From contig DAOUPZ010000002.1 in the NCBI GenBank assembly GCA_030625885.1, positions 1-64,000 on the forward strand: a stretch of DNA of 64,000 nucleotides, given 5' to 3'. Of this stretch, positions 25,757 to 37,110 are shown piece by piece. Both the position numbers and the translations under genes were made by a program. How positions within the stretch are numbered: position 1 is the first letter of the stretch; each line of letters opens with the position of its first letter. The notes beneath the pieces were generated by a model. It had not been told where the DNA came from. It saw only the letters and a list, made by a program, of their open reading frames with translations, and ran no database searches. Origin of the DNA: Clostridia bacterium. GTDB taxonomy: Bacteria; Bacillota; DAOUPZ01.

Positions 25757-26968
25757 ATGGGAATTATTGTACAGAAATATGGTGGCAGTTCGGTTGCCAA
25801 CTCGGAGCGCATTAAGAACGTTGCCCGACGGGTTGTGGAAACGATGAATGAAGGGCACCAAGTGGTGACGGTCGTTTCTGCTTTAGGAGATACAACCGAT
25901 GAATTAATTGAACTGGCTTCTCAGGTTACCGATTGCCCGCCTGAGCGGGAAATGGACATGTTGCTTTCTACGGGGGAACAGGTTTCGATCGCTCTGCTAG
26001 CGATGGCGATTGACCAGATGGGGTATCCGGTTATTTCCTTAACAGGACCTCAGGTTGGTATTATTACAACAGAAACCCATAATAAAGCAAAAATTTTAAA
26101 CGTCAATAATAAACGGATTAAGGAAGCGTTGGATAAAGGGAAAATTGTGATTGTGGCTGGGTTCCAGGGTGTGAATGAGAATAATGATATTACGACGCTG
26201 GGGCGAGGGGGTTCTGATACGACTGCTGTAGCGGTAGCTGCTGCCTTGAAAGCGGATGTTTGTGAGATTTACACGGATGTAGATGGGGTTTATACGGCTG
26301 ATCCGCGTATGGTTGTTGACGCAAGAAAATTAGCGGAAGTTTCTTACGATGAAATGTTGGAGATGGCCAGTTTGGGTGCAAAAGTATTGCATTCTCGTTC
26401 TGTTGAATATGCTAAAAAACATGATGTTGTGATGCATGTTCGTTCTAGTTTTAATCACCATGAAGGAACCATTGTAAAGGGGGAAGCAAAAATGGAAAAA
26501 ATGATTGTCAGTGGTGTAACGTGTGATACACATACAGCGAAAATTACGATTAAAGGGTTACCCGATGAACCCGGAATCGCTTATCATGTATTTAATGACC
26601 TTGCCAAAGCTGAGGTTAATGTGGACATGATTGTACAAAGTGCCGGACGAAACGGTATTAATGATATTTCCTTTACGGTAGAGGAAGATGATTTTCGTAA
26701 AGGGTTGGAGATGGTAAGGGAAATTGCAGAGAAGTTAAAAGCTGAAGATATTGGTTATAACAAAGGCGTGGCCAAGGTATCCATTGTGGGTGCCGGAATG
26801 GCCAGTAATGCGGGTGTTGCTGCCAAAATGTTTGAAGCACTCATGGAAGCGGGGATCAATATTGATATGATCAGTACGTCTGAAATAAAAGTTTCCTGTA
26901 TTGTTGAAGAGGTGGATGTGCAGAGAGCGGTAGAGGTCATTCATAAGAAATTTAATCTTGGGGAATAA
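25757..26968 (+). CDS. lysC: Aspartate kinase
   Basis: 403 residues, normal for monofunctional bacterial aspartokinase. Kinase motifs: [10 protein letters not shown] at the N terminus and [12 protein letters not shown]; the C-terminal third has two ACT domains ([17 protein letters not shown] and [19 protein letters not shown]) that bind the feedback amino acid. It makes aspartyl phosphate for lysine, threonine and methionine. ATG 25757 is chosen because GGGGAGAG precedes it; ATG 25739 lacks a site. It is monocistronic behind a repeat cluster and follows the lysine exporter genes. Confidence 0.95.
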   Translation: MGIIVQKYGGSSVANSERIKNVARRVVETMNEGHQVVTVVSALGDTTDELIELASQVTDCPPEREMDMLLSTGEQVSIALLAMAIDQMGYPVISLTGPQVGIITTETHNKAKILNVNNKRIKEALDKGKIVIVAGFQGVNENNDITTLGRGGSDTTAVAVAAALKADVCEIYTDVDGVYTADPRMVVDARKLAEVSYDEMLEMASLGAKVLHSRSVEYAKKHDVVMHVRSSFNHHEGTIVKGEAKMEKMIVSGVTCDTHTAKITIKGLPDEPGIAYHVFNDLAKAEVNVDMIVQSAGRNGINDISFTVEEDDFRKGLEMVREIAEKLKAEDIGYNKGVAKVSIVGAGMASNAGVAAKMFEALMEAGINIDMISTSEIKVSCIVEEVDVQRAVEVIHKKFNLGE

Positions 26969-27066
26969 AGCTAAAAAACGGCTATTGTGGTTTTCCCATA
27001 TAAAAGAATGAAGCGCATCTTGATGGATATAATAAGATTAAATGATGACAAGTAAGGAGGATAATA

Positions 27067-27432
27067 ATGTCGGCTATTTTATCTTATTTTAAATCTATGG
27101 ATGATGCGAAAACGGCTAAAGAAGTTTTGCTGCAAAAAGGATTTGATACCGTACAAATTGATACGATTGATCTGATACCGGATGTTGACAATGCACAGCT
27201 TAATAGTCCCATATCCGGCAGTTCAACCAGTCAAGCAGGATTGTCTTTGTATCAAGGCGAGAATATCTTATCCCCTGATGCAAAAATTTTACAAGCAGCC
27301 AGCCCTATGGTTAGCGGATATGGAAATTTTGAAGAAGTTGCAGATACCAACGTTATTTTGACGGTTGTAACTGAAAGTGAGCGGGTTCGGGAAGCCGTAA
27401 ATATTATTGAAAAGCATGGTGGAGATGCATAG
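27067..27432 (+). CDS. Small conserved-type protein of unknown function
   Basis: 121 residues. An N-terminal alpha/beta unit (AILSYFKSMDDAKTAKEVLL, VQIDTIDLIP) and a C-terminal one (VILTVVTESERVREAVNIIE) flank a Ser/Gly-rich middle. The arrangement recalls ferredoxin-like stress-protein domains such as that at 21666-22148, but I cannot assign a family. Behind AAGGAGG with a strong terminator after it, so it is a real, separately transcribed gene. Confidence 0.75.
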   Translation: MSAILSYFKSMDDAKTAKEVLLQKGFDTVQIDTIDLIPDVDNAQLNSPISGSSTSQAGLSLYQGENILSPDAKILQAASPMVSGYGNFEEVADTNVILTVVTESERVREAVNIIEKHGGDA

Positions 27433-27442
27433 TGTTTTTTTT

Positions 27443-27479
27443 GAAGAAATGCTGCCCTTATTAAGGGTAGCATTTCTTC
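27443..27479 (+). terminator. Strong terminator after the small gene
   Basis: About 18-bp stem (GAAGAAATGCTGCCCTTA with its complement) and CTTTTTGCC tail. Confidence 0.9.
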
Positions 27480-29291
<1,812 letters not shown>

Positions 29292-29295
29292 TAAG

Positions 29296-29316
29296 AAAAA
29301 CAGCTTTACTGTTTTT
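29296..29316 (+). terminator. First terminator after guaB
   Basis: AAAAACAG pairs with CTGTTTTT around a 5-nt loop, 5 bases after the stop. Confidence 0.75.
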
Positions 29317-29358
29317 CGCAGTTAGTAATTAGCAAGTAGGGAAAGATTAAAAGATGAT
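29317..29358. repeat. Short heptamer cluster after guaB
   Basis: GCAGTTA, GTAATTA, GCAAGTA heptamers then GGGAAAGATTAAAAGATGAT, the linker in its consensus form. Confidence 0.8.
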
Positions 29359-29373
29359 AAAGTATTAAAGCGT

Positions 29374-29412
29374 AAAAAACTTTATTCCTAAGTTTTAGGA
29401 ATAAAGTTTTTT
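29374..29412 (+). terminator. Second terminator after guaB
   Basis: A 17-bp A/T-rich stem (CTTTATTCCTAA core) and a run of ten Ts. It flanks the repeat cluster on its far side, as if the cluster had been inserted between two terminators. Confidence 0.85.
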
Positions 29413-29515
29413 TTTGTACGCTTTTCTAGCAATTAATAGACACTTTTTTGAAAAAAGCGAATATATTATTTGTAGTTAAGATTATTAATAGATTAGAGGG
29501 AAAGGAGATATAATC

Positions 29516-30589
29516 ATGGGGTTTGGGAAGAAGAAAAGTTATAATTACTATGATATGAAATATGAAGAATACTGTGCTCGTTTAGAAGAATTAAGTGATG
29601 ATGCAGAGGACTGCATAGAAGAACTGGATGATTTGTTAGATGAGTTTGATGAAATTCTTTGTAATGTGGAAGGACTAAAAAATAAAATTGAGAAAACCGG
29701 AGAAGGCTCAGAAGAGGATAACGATAAAAAGAAAAGACGTTCAGGATGTGAAGAAGATATTATTTTGGATATGGATGAACTTCTAGAAACGGCTGAAGAA
29801 GACGAGAAACTTTTTCCGGAGGGGGAAATTAATTTAGAAGAAGGAAGTTTTGATGAATGGCTGCGTGGAGAAGAATGGGATGAAGAACAATACCAAGAAC
29901 AAAAACGCGAAAAGTGTCAAGAAGAAATAATGGATCAATCAGATTCTTCAGAAGATGAATGTAAATGGGATATGAAAGAGGAAAGTGAAAGCTCAGAAGA
30001 CACATGTGAATGGGATGGAAGCAGTAAGGACGAATATTTTAGATATAAGTATAAAATGTCAGAAAAAGGTGATTTGGAAGAAGCGGATCAGCCGGATATT
30101 GTAAAAGAAATTGAAGAAGGAGAATGTGGTTGTCAAGAGGAAAAAGAAATTAATGAAAAATATGAAGAATATAAAAGATTTTGCGAAGATTTAATGCTAG
30201 AGGATGAAGAAGAGATTAAAGAAGAGATTGAGAATGAGTGCCCGCCAGTAGATGAAGAAGAAATCAAAGAAGAAATCAAAGGAGAAATCAAAGAAAACAT
30301 ACAAGAAAACATACAAGAGAATGTGGAGAAGGAAGAATGTCCACGCTTTGAAGAAAAATATAAAGAACCACAGAAAGAACCAGACAAAGTAAAATATCCA
30401 AAATCGCCTACAGAGGATAAGAAACCCGTTCCACTAAAGCCGGATAAGAAACAAAGATATTATGAGCAATACTTAAAAATGCGTAGTAAAAAGCCTTCTC
30501 GGAGTAAGTACTACCAAAAAGGTGAATGTAAACGTGATGCTGAAAAGGAAGTTGCACCTGAATTGACACCTTCTAAAAAAATGGGTTAA
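29516..30589 (+). CDS. Glutamate-rich coiled-coil protein of unknown function
   Basis: 357 residues, extremely acidic: Glu and Asp make up roughly a third. Tyr/Lys-rich start (MGFGKKKSYNYYDMKYEEYC), helical acidic coils (about 20-60 and 205-270; EEEIKEEIKGEIKENIQENI), several scattered cysteines (ECKWDMKEE, EECGCQEE) and a basic, Pro/Lys-rich C terminus (about 300-357). No signal peptide. Low complexity rules out family assignment; a spore-coat or morphogenetic protein is a guess. The ATG is behind AAAGGAGA and a strong terminator follows, so the gene is real and alone. Confidence 0.75.
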   Translation: MGFGKKKSYNYYDMKYEEYCARLEELSDDAEDCIEELDDLLDEFDEILCNVEGLKNKIEKTGEGSEEDNDKKKRRSGCEEDIILDMDELLETAEEDEKLFPEGEINLEEGSFDEWLRGEEWDEEQYQEQKREKCQEEIMDQSDSSEDECKWDMKEESESSEDTCEWDGSSKDEYFRYKYKMSEKGDLEEADQPDIVKEIEEGECGCQEEKEINEKYEEYKRFCEDLMLEDEEEIKEEIENECPPVDEEEIKEEIKGEIKENIQENIQENVEKEECPRFEEKYKEPQKEPDKVKYPKSPTEDKKPVPLKPDKKQRYYEQYLKMRSKKPSRSKYYQKGECKRDAEKEVAPELTPSKKMG

Positions 30590-30628
30590 AACAATAAAAC
30601 AGCCTGGGCTCAGGCTGTTTTATTGTTT
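30589..30628 (+). terminator. Strong terminator after the Glu-rich gene
   Basis: About 18-bp stem (AAACAATAAAACAGCCTG with its complement) around GGCT. Confidence 0.9.
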
Positions 30629-30685
30629 ATGTACCAAGAAACATAACCATTTCTAAGTGTTTTTAATTTTTTCCTTGATATTCGT

Positions 30686-30714
30686 TTGACATATGACGAC
30701 CGCCTTATTATAAT
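30686..30714 (+). promoter_or_regulatory. Consensus sigma-A promoter upstream of guaA
   Basis: TTGACA (30686-30691), 17-bp spacer, TATAAT (30709-30714): a perfect match on both hexamers. Transcription should start near 30721, leaving a leader of about 385 nt before guaA. Confidence 0.8.
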
Positions 30715-31105
30715 AAATCTATTACACAAATATTAGTGCAAATGGTTTGTATTTCTTTGTTTAGGATGAAAAATGTTTTTTAAATGGAATAATGGGTTAA
30801 TATACTGGATATAGGGAATATTTTTATATACATAATGATATATGAGTGTTGCATAATAATAAGATTAAAGATGTTAGCCAAAGGCTAAAAGATTTAAAAG
30901 CTTTTCATTGTAAGATCATAATTTTTGCTGTTCTATAAGGGTTATGTAAATGAGAAAAGACTGCTGCCTTTAAATCTTACTAACACTCACATCAGTTAAT
31001 AAATGCCCATTGCTTGGAATTCTTTTGCTTTAGGCCTTCAGCTTTGAGCATTAAGTATTTTATACTGATGCAACAGTTATAATAATAATGATAGGAGATG
31101 ATAAA
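30715..31105 (+). other. Long guaA leader without recognised gene
   Basis: About 390 bases, A/T-rich, no open frame with a ribosome-binding site and no riboswitch I recognise. Contains a small stem (GTTAGCCAAAGGCTAA near 30870) and a possible second -10 (TATAAT near 31080). Either a structured leader, an unrecognised small RNA, or inert spacer. Confidence 0.4.
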
Positions 31106-32650
31106 ATGACACAGGATGTTCATCAAGAAATGGTGATTGTATTGGATTACGGTGGTCAATACAGTCAGTTAATTGCACGCCGTATACGAGAATGTCATGT
31201 TTTTTGCGAAATGTTGCCTTTTAGCACGTCTTTGGACAAGATAAAGGCTAAGAACCCGAAAGGAATTGTGCTTTCAGGTGGGCCAGCCAGTGTATATGGA
31301 GAAAAATCACCCATTTCACCTAAAGCGTTATTTGACATGGGGATTCCTATTTTAGGGATTTGTTATGGTATGCAAATGATGACTTATCTTTTAGGCGGTG
31401 AAGTTCGTGGGGCCGAAAAAAGAGAGTATGGAAAAACCCAACTAGATATTTCTGATCATCAAGATATCTTTAAGGATATTGATGCAAAGCAGCAGGTTTG
31501 GATGAGTCATGGCGATTTTGTCTATCAGGCGCCGTCTGGATTTGATGTTATAGCAGGAACAGAAAGCACCCCGGTTGCTGCAATTAGGAATGCTGAAAAG
31601 AATATATTCGGGGTACAGTTCCATCCTGAAGTGGTTCATACCCCTCAGGGGAATAAGATGTTGCAAAATTTCTTATATCAGACGTGTGGTTGTGCCGGAT
31701 TATGGAATATGGAATCCTTTGTTGAAAATACGATTCGTCAAATTAAAGAGAAAGTGGGCAAGAAAAAAGTATTATGTGCCCTTTCTGGTGGAATTGATTC
31801 TTCTGTAGCTGCTGTGTTGGTTCATAGAGCGATTGGGGATCAATTGACCTGTGTTTTTGTGGATCATGGCTTGCTGCGAAAAAATGAGGCAGAGCAAGTG
31901 GTTAAAACATTTAAAGAAGGGTTCCACATGAATTTAATTGCCGTTGATGCTAAGGAACGATTTTTGAGTAAATTGCAAAATGTGATTGATCCGGAAAGAA
32001 AGAGAAAAATCATCGGTGAAGAATTTATTCGAGTGTTCGAAGCAGAAGCTAAAAAATTAGGTCATATTGACTATTTAGTTCAAGGAACGTTATATCCTGA
32101 TATTATTGAAAGTGGTACGGATACGGCTTCGGTAATCAAGAGTCATCATAACGTAGGTGGTTTACCAGAGGATATGGATTTTGAATTGATCGAACCACTT
32201 CGTGATATCTTCAAAGATGAAGTGCGTCTTGTGGCTCAAGAAATTGATTTGCCGGAAGAGATCGTATGGCGGCAACCTTTCCCAGGTCCGGGACTAGCCA
32301 TTAGAATTATTGGAGAAATTACAGAAGAACGTTTAGAAATCCTTCGAGAAGCAGATGCTATTGTGACCGATGAGATTAAAAAAGCAGGCCTTTATCGGGA
32401 AATTTGGCAATCGTTTGCTATCCTTCCGCCACTGCGCAGTGTGGGTGTGATGGGGGATGAAAGAACGTATGCCTATACAATTGGTATTCGTGCTGTTAAC
32501 AGTTTTGACGGGATGACCGCGGATTGGGTACGTTTGCCTTATGAGGTATTGGAAAGTATCTCGAGTCGTATTGTCAATGAGGTGAAAGATGTTAATCGGA
32601 TTGTTTATGATGTGACATCTAAGCCGCCATCAACGATTGAGTGGGAATAG
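31106..32650 (+). CDS. guaA: GMP synthase (glutamine-hydrolysing)
   Basis: 514 residues. Class I amidotransferase domain (about 10-200): GICYGMQ with the catalytic Cys and FHPE with the His; ATP-pyrophosphatase domain: SGGIDSSV P-loop; C-terminal dimerisation domain ending KPPSTIEWE. It converts XMP to GMP and completes the pathway begun by guaB. ATG 31106 follows ATAGGAGATG; the ATG at 31088 lies before that site. It is separated from guaB by the Glu-rich gene. Confidence 0.97.
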   Translation: MTQDVHQEMVIVLDYGGQYSQLIARRIRECHVFCEMLPFSTSLDKIKAKNPKGIVLSGGPASVYGEKSPISPKALFDMGIPILGICYGMQMMTYLLGGEVRGAEKREYGKTQLDISDHQDIFKDIDAKQQVWMSHGDFVYQAPSGFDVIAGTESTPVAAIRNAEKNIFGVQFHPEVVHTPQGNKMLQNFLYQTCGCAGLWNMESFVENTIRQIKEKVGKKKVLCALSGGIDSSVAAVLVHRAIGDQLTCVFVDHGLLRKNEAEQVVKTFKEGFHMNLIAVDAKERFLSKLQNVIDPERKRKIIGEEFIRVFEAEAKKLGHIDYLVQGTLYPDIIESGTDTASVIKSHHNVGGLPEDMDFELIEPLRDIFKDEVRLVAQEIDLPEEIVWRQPFPGPGLAIRIIGEITEERLEILREADAIVTDEIKKAGLYREIWQSFAILPPLRSVGVMGDERTYAYTIGIRAVNSFDGMTADWVRLPYEVLESISSRIVNEVKDVNRIVYDVTSKPPSTIEWE

Positions 32651-32720
32651 AGTTTAAAGCCTCATAAATGGCTGTATAGGTATTTCTTCGAAATTTAATA
32701 GCAGCAGTTTTTAAGTAATA

Positions 32721-32770
32721 GGTGGTTTGGATTTCCCCTTGATTTTGAGGTGATCTAAACCACCTTTTTT
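32721..32770 (+). terminator. Terminator after guaA
   Basis: GGTGGTTT..GAT pairs with GATCTAAACCACC and is followed by TTTTTT; the long loop contains an inner hairpin. The rest of the gap to 32938 is A/T-rich and likely holds the promoter of the next gene. Confidence 0.8.
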
Positions 32771-32938
32771 ATAGATACATCTTAAGTATTTTACTAAAAT
32801 ATTTAAAAAAATATCCATAAAAGCAAATAAAATCATTCTTATTTACAAGTTAAAAAGGAATTACCAGAAATTTTGTCGAATAAATTTTGATAAATTAAAT
32901 TCTAATTTAAAAATGAGTATTGTAGAAGGAGAATAGTG

Positions 32939-33994
32939 ATGTGGTATTATGAACAGTTTTTGTTTGGGTTAAACTTGTTTTTTCTGATAACAGCATATGT
33001 TTTTACTAAGAAAACGCCCCAAAAATTTAAACTGATTTTTATAACAACCAGTTATGCTTATATTTTGGCTGCCCTTTTCCCTTATTTATTAGAGCATATG
33101 ATCTTTAACCATATTATGCTTGCTTATACCTTTGCCATTATTGTCGGGGTATTTGTACTAGAGAAAATGGTATATAAGAATGAAAAGTTGATGGCGGTAA
33201 CAGATACGGAATCCACGTTGGAAGCGTTGGCTGCTAGTTTGACAGAAGAGGAAAACGTACAGGTTGAACTTGCAAAGCCGGATATACAAGCCGAAATTAG
33301 CGAAGATATTTCTAATCAGGGATTAGCTGAAGATTCTAAAAATAGCAATTTAACGGTGGAAAGTTCAGAGGGTGAGGAATCAGTAAATCAATCAGATGAC
33401 GTGTTGGAGCAAATTCCAGAAATAACGGAAAAGGGAGAGGAAATTCCAGGTAAAGCGGATAAGATTTTAGAGGAAGCTCAGAGATTATTGGAAGAAATAG
33501 AAGCAACAGAGGATAAAACGAATGAAGAATTAGAGCAAGGTCAGGAAATGATTGATAAGCTAGAAGCATTGGAGGATAATACAAACGCAACATTAGAAGA
33601 AGCTCAGGGATTACTAGAAGCAACAGAAGATAAAACGAATGAAGAATTAGAACAAGATCAGGAAGTATTGGAGGAGGGGAAATTAACAGTAGATAAAGTC
33701 ATTGAGACAAGGGAAGAAGGTTATAAAGAGAAAGTTATTGAGAAAGATGTAGCGCCAGAAGAATCAAAAGAAACAGTAGAACTGGTACAAAATGCAGATC
33801 AGATAGATTTTGAACACTTAATTAATGAAGGGTTTAATGCGAAATCGAGTGATGATTATGATACAGCTATCCAGATATTTGAGCAATTACTTTCGCAAAA
33901 TCCCCCGGAGGATCTGGCGTATATGGTTAGGTTAGATATTGAAATTATGCGTAAAAGGCGGTTGTCAGTCCCCAATATTAAGGAAGAACGGTAA
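32939..33994 (+). CDS. Membrane protein with acidic coiled-coil repeats and a TPR-like C terminus
   Basis: 351 residues. Three hydrophobic segments occupy about 1-80. An acidic cytoplasmic region follows (about 85-280), with a degenerate internal repeat (LLEEIEATEDKTNEELEQGQ, then LEATEDKTNEELEQDQEVLE) typical of coiled coil. Residues 285-350 (INEGFNAKSSDDYDTAIQIF, EQLLSQNP) look like one or two TPR helical pairs. No family assigned. ATG 32939 follows AGAAGGAG at 7 bases. It precedes a PRC-barrel and a VanW gene on the same strand. Confidence 0.75.
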   Translation: MWYYEQFLFGLNLFFLITAYVFTKKTPQKFKLIFITTSYAYILAALFPYLLEHMIFNHIMLAYTFAIIVGVFVLEKMVYKNEKLMAVTDTESTLEALAASLTEEENVQVELAKPDIQAEISEDISNQGLAEDSKNSNLTVESSEGEESVNQSDDVLEQIPEITEKGEEIPGKADKILEEAQRLLEEIEATEDKTNEELEQGQEMIDKLEALEDNTNATLEEAQGLLEATEDKTNEELEQDQEVLEEGKLTVDKVIETREEGYKEKVIEKDVAPEESKETVELVQNADQIDFEHLINEGFNAKSSDDYDTAIQIFEQLLSQNPPEDLAYMVRLDIEIMRKRRLSVPNIKEER

Positions 33995-34044
33995 TCATAT
34001 TTCGTTGGATTTTAGGATTAATAAAAATTTGAGGAGGTAGTTTT

Positions 34045-34884
34045 GTGAAAACAAGTGATGCAATTAAGGAATTAGCTGTATTTAGTATTATTGATGGTAA
34101 GGAAATTGGTAAAGTAAAAGAGCTTTTAATTAACCCAGGTGAAAAAACAGTAGCGTACTTTATTGTAGATATTCCAAATTGGCATTTAGGTTTGAAGGTT
34201 ATTCCCTTAAGTTTGGTTGAGGGTATTGGTGAAGATGCGGTGATGATTGAATCTGAGAATATAGTGAAGAACTTAAATGAAGAACCCGTAGGGATTGAAC
34301 TGGTTGAACGGGATATTAAACTAATTGGAAATAAAGTTTTAACTAATAAAGGACGAGTAATAGGAAAAGTCAGCGAATTTTATGTTGATGAAGATAATGG
34401 ACAGGTCAGTGGTTTGGAATTGGTCGACAGCAATAATAATATTAAAGGAATCATACCAACGGATGTTACGTTAACGTTTGGTAAGGATGCACTCGTGGTT
34501 AATAACGATGTAGAGAACCATCTGATCAGTTGTTTTGAAAAGACTCAGGAAGAACCGCTTTCTGAATTGGAAACAATAAATGAGGGTGCAGCGGAAGTGG
34601 AGATTGAGGTTCAGCTTGACGATGAAGAAGCACAACGCTTTGAAGAAACATCTGTTTTGGAACAGGAAGAAACAGAATCAATCCCGATGGCAGAAGACAA
34701 GACCGAAGTTGCTAATTTGTTTGAACAACGGCAACGGGAGTATTTAATCGGTAAAAAAGCAACTCAAGATATCGTTGATTCTCAAGGGGAAATCATTATT
34801 CGTAAAGATGATACAATCACAGAAGAAGTCATTGAAAAAGTAACAGTGGCAGGAAAATTTAAAGAGTTGGTACTTAATGTTTAA
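34045..34884 (+). CDS. PRC-barrel domain protein
   Basis: 279 residues from a GTG start behind GAGGAGG. Two PRC-barrel domains are visible: about 5-85 (LAVFSIIDGKEIGKVKELLI) and about 90-170 (KVLTNKGRVIGKVSEFYVDE). An acidic linker and a C-terminal domain of about 60 residues (ATQDIVDSQGEIIIRKDDTI) follow, the latter resembling a small beta-sandwich seen in related proteins. PRC barrels serve RNA processing or membrane-adaptor roles; the role here is unknown. It is 50 bases after the coiled-coil gene and 29 before the VanW gene, so a three-gene operon is likely. Confidence 0.85.
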   Translation: MKTSDAIKELAVFSIIDGKEIGKVKELLINPGEKTVAYFIVDIPNWHLGLKVIPLSLVEGIGEDAVMIESENIVKNLNEEPVGIELVERDIKLIGNKVLTNKGRVIGKVSEFYVDEDNGQVSGLELVDSNNNIKGIIPTDVTLTFGKDALVVNNDVENHLISCFEKTQEEPLSELETINEGAAEVEIEVQLDDEEAQRFEETSVLEQEETESIPMAEDKTEVANLFEQRQREYLIGKKATQDIVDSQGEIIIRKDDTITEEVIEKVTVAGKFKELVLNV

Positions 34885-34913
34885 CTTATTCCTAGGAAAG
34901 GAATCAAACATAA

Positions 34914-36269
34914 ATGAAGCGCAAAATTATTTTAATACCCTTGATTGTCATCATACAGCTCAGCTTTAATATTGTGACGGGCGCAGCATGGGTTACATCG
35001 TTCAGTGAAGGATTAATTCCTTCAGGTATTACAGTCGGAGGGGAAAAGGTTGGGGGATTAACAAGAGAGCAGGCAGTCTTGCATTTAAAAAACAATTCGT
35101 CAAATTTAATCGATCAAAGGATTACGATTAAAGATGGTGAAAAAGAATGGTCCCTGCAGACACAGGATTATAATTTTAGATATGATTATAATAAAAGTGT
35201 TAATCATATTATGACTGAAATGCCATTGAGTAAAGAGCCAAGTGAATGGTTAAACACCTTAAAGTGGCAGAGTAAAAAGCGAGATATACCGCTTGAAGTC
35301 ATTTGGGAACAGCAAAAGCTGACGGATTTCTTAAATGATATGTATCAGGAGACATTTATACCGCTGCAGGATGCTAAAATTGTTTATCAGAATAACAGAA
35401 CTATGATTAAACCTGAGAAAAAAGGGCAAGAACTAGATTTAAAAATAACAGCAGAAAGAATTGTAGAAAATATTCTAACGGGTAAACCAGATCCTGTTTA
35501 TGTTGTTAAAAATAGTTTGCTGCCTCAGGTGGTAAGTCAAGATTTAAAAGAGATTGATCGTAATTTAGGGTTTTTTACTACAAATCTTGATAACACGACG
35601 TCCAACCGTTCTTATAATATTTCTCTGTCAGCTCAGTATTTGGATGGTACTGTGGTTATGCCTGGTGAAGTTTTTTCATTTAATAATCAGGTAGGCCCTC
35701 GTACCCTCGAAAATGGGTTTAAACGTGCCCCCCAGATTGTGGGGGGACGCCTGACACAGGGTGCTGGAGGTGGTGTTTGTCAGATGGCAACTACCTTATA
35801 TAATGCTGCCCTGCGGGCGGGCCTTGAAATTGTTGAACGATCACATCATTCAAGTCCTGTATCTTATGTACCTGTTGGAAGAGATGCAACGGTGTTTGAT
35901 GATCAGCTTGATCTTAAAATCAAGAATAATCTATTTCATCCAATAGCGCTTGAGTGTAATATTGAAAATAATGCATTAAAGGTTCGAGTTTTGGGAAATA
36001 GTAAAGACTATAAGCAAGTATGTATTATTACCCGGGACTTTGTAAAAATACTGCCCAATGTTTCAACCATTAAAAATCCTGATTTGGAAGAAGGAACGGT
36101 GCGGCAGAGCAAAAAAGGAAGATCCGGTCATGGGGTAAAAGTATACCGTGTCATTACGGGTCAGGATGGCCAGGAATTTGAAGAACTTATTTCAGATGAT
36201 TATTATCAGTCTGTTAATGCTGTTATTGAAATGGGTACAAAAAAATTAGAGGAAACCATAGACAAATAG
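34914..36269 (+). CDS. VanW family envelope protein
   Basis: 451 residues with an N-terminal signal anchor (IILIPLIVIIQLSFNI). An N-terminal repeat region (about 35-205; peptidoglycan-binding-4-like, GITVGGEKVGGLTREQAVLH) precedes the VanW domain (about 215-370: FSFNNQVGPRT, GGGVCQMATTLYNAAL, HHSSPVSYVPVGRDATV), and a short G5-like tail follows. VanW proteins occur in vancomycin clusters and widely in Clostridia; activity is unknown but cell-wall related. It is last in a possible operon; purE starts 53 bases later and may be cotranscribed. Confidence 0.9.
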   Translation: MKRKIILIPLIVIIQLSFNIVTGAAWVTSFSEGLIPSGITVGGEKVGGLTREQAVLHLKNNSSNLIDQRITIKDGEKEWSLQTQDYNFRYDYNKSVNHIMTEMPLSKEPSEWLNTLKWQSKKRDIPLEVIWEQQKLTDFLNDMYQETFIPLQDAKIVYQNNRTMIKPEKKGQELDLKITAERIVENILTGKPDPVYVVKNSLLPQVVSQDLKEIDRNLGFFTTNLDNTTSNRSYNISLSAQYLDGTVVMPGEVFSFNNQVGPRTLENGFKRAPQIVGGRLTQGAGGGVCQMATTLYNAALRAGLEIVERSHHSSPVSYVPVGRDATVFDDQLDLKIKNNLFHPIALECNIENNALKVRVLGNSKDYKQVCIITRDFVKILPNVSTIKNPDLEEGTVRQSKKGRSGHGVKVYRVITGQDGQEFEELISDDYYQSVNAVIEMGTKKLEETIDK

Positions 36270-36322
36270 TATATTATTAAGAAGTTAGAGTAAGAAAAAA
36301 TGATGAAGGACGTGATTGATTC

Positions 36323-36853
36323 ATGCAAAAACCTTTAGTTGGAATCGTGATGGGCAGCGATTCGGATTTAAGTGTGATGTCTGGTTGTGCTAAAATGCTG
36401 GAGGCGTTTGATGTGCCCTATGAGATGCTCATCTCTTCTGCACACCGTTCTCCGGAAAAAACATTGGCATATGCTCGTACAGCTGCATCACGAGGGATAG
36501 AGATTTTAATCGCTGGTGCGGGTAAAGCAGCACATTTAGGGGGGGTTATTGCCTCCGAAACACCGTTACCTGTCATCGGTATTCCTATGAAGACATCAGA
36601 TTTAGGCGGGGTAGATTCTCTTTATTCCATGGTGCAAATGCCCGGCGGTATTCCTGTAGCTACTGTAACAATTGGTGCTGCGGGGGCTAAAAATGCGGCT
36701 ATTTTAGCGGTACAGATGCTGGGTATTAAATATCCTGAATTACGACGTAAAATGATTAATTATAAGGAGAAAATGAAACAGGATATTCTTGAAAAGAACG
36801 AACGATTGCAGTCTATTGGCTATGAAAAATACTTGGAAGAAATGAATCAATAA
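36323..36853 (+). CDS. purE: N5-CAIR mutase (PurE)
   Basis: 176 residues. Class I motifs: GSDSDLSVM, SAHRSPEKT and GAGKAAHLGG; it interconverts N5-CAIR and CAIR in purine synthesis. Class I PurE usually works with PurK, which is not in this window. RBS GAAGGACG precedes ATG 36323. It lies before the riboswitch, so it is not controlled by it; the upstream VanW gene may share its promoter. Confidence 0.95.
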   Translation: MQKPLVGIVMGSDSDLSVMSGCAKMLEAFDVPYEMLISSAHRSPEKTLAYARTAASRGIEILIAGAGKAAHLGGVIASETPLPVIGIPMKTSDLGGVDSLYSMVQMPGGIPVATVTIGAAGAKNAAILAVQMLGIKYPELRRKMINYKEKMKQDILEKNERLQSIGYEKYLEEMNQ

Positions 36854-36893
36854 TGAGACTGTGATTTAATTGCTAAAAATCTTAAATAAAGGC

Positions 36894-36923
36894 TTGAAAA
36901 AATGGACGGCCTCGTTATATAAT
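36894..36923 (+). promoter_or_regulatory. Candidate promoter of the riboswitch and pur operon
   Basis: TTGAAA (36894-36899), 18-bp spacer, TATAAT (36918-36923). Transcription would start near 36930, about 75 nt before the conserved aptamer core. Confidence 0.6.
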
Positions 36924-36989
36924 AAACGTGTAAAAATTAGAAAACAATTAAATATCAACTTCGTAAGTTGTGGAAACGGAATAATAACG

Positions 36990-37110
36990 ATCCATTTACG
37001 AGGGAAAGTGTACCTAGGGTTCCGCTCTTTGATAGAGGTCTGGTCCGAGTGGTACAGGTATTGATTTCAATATCACACCGAAGGGACAAAAACCCGGACG
37101 GGTAGGTTTC
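36990..37110 (+). promoter_or_regulatory. ykkC-class riboswitch, probably PRPP-sensing subtype
   Basis: Conserved ykkC elements are in order: GTGTACCTAGGGTTCCG (37008-37024), CTGGTCCGAG (37040-37049) and GGGACAAAAACCC (37083-37095). The class includes guanidine-I, ppGpp (2a) and PRPP (2b) riboswitches; PRPP members sit before purine genes, as here before purB, and turn expression on. The subtype call rests on context, and a guanidine or ppGpp assignment is less likely. A small stem (CAACTTCGTAAGTTG, 36957-36971) precedes the core. Confidence 0.85.

Noticed and set aside
30133-30387. Minus-strand Ser-rich open frame
   Set aside because: It is the complement of the Glu-rich low-complexity gene (GAA/GAG read as TTC/CTC and TCT codons).
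30721-30930. 6S RNA or tmRNA behind the strong promoter
   Set aside because: No long rod with a central bubble, tag frame or terminator could be made out by eye.
36905-36995. Guanine riboswitch in tandem with the PRPP aptamer
   Set aside because: TATAATA followed by CCTCGT/ACGAGG arms looked suggestive, but the conserved TTTCTACC joining segment is absent, and TATAAT fits a -10 box.
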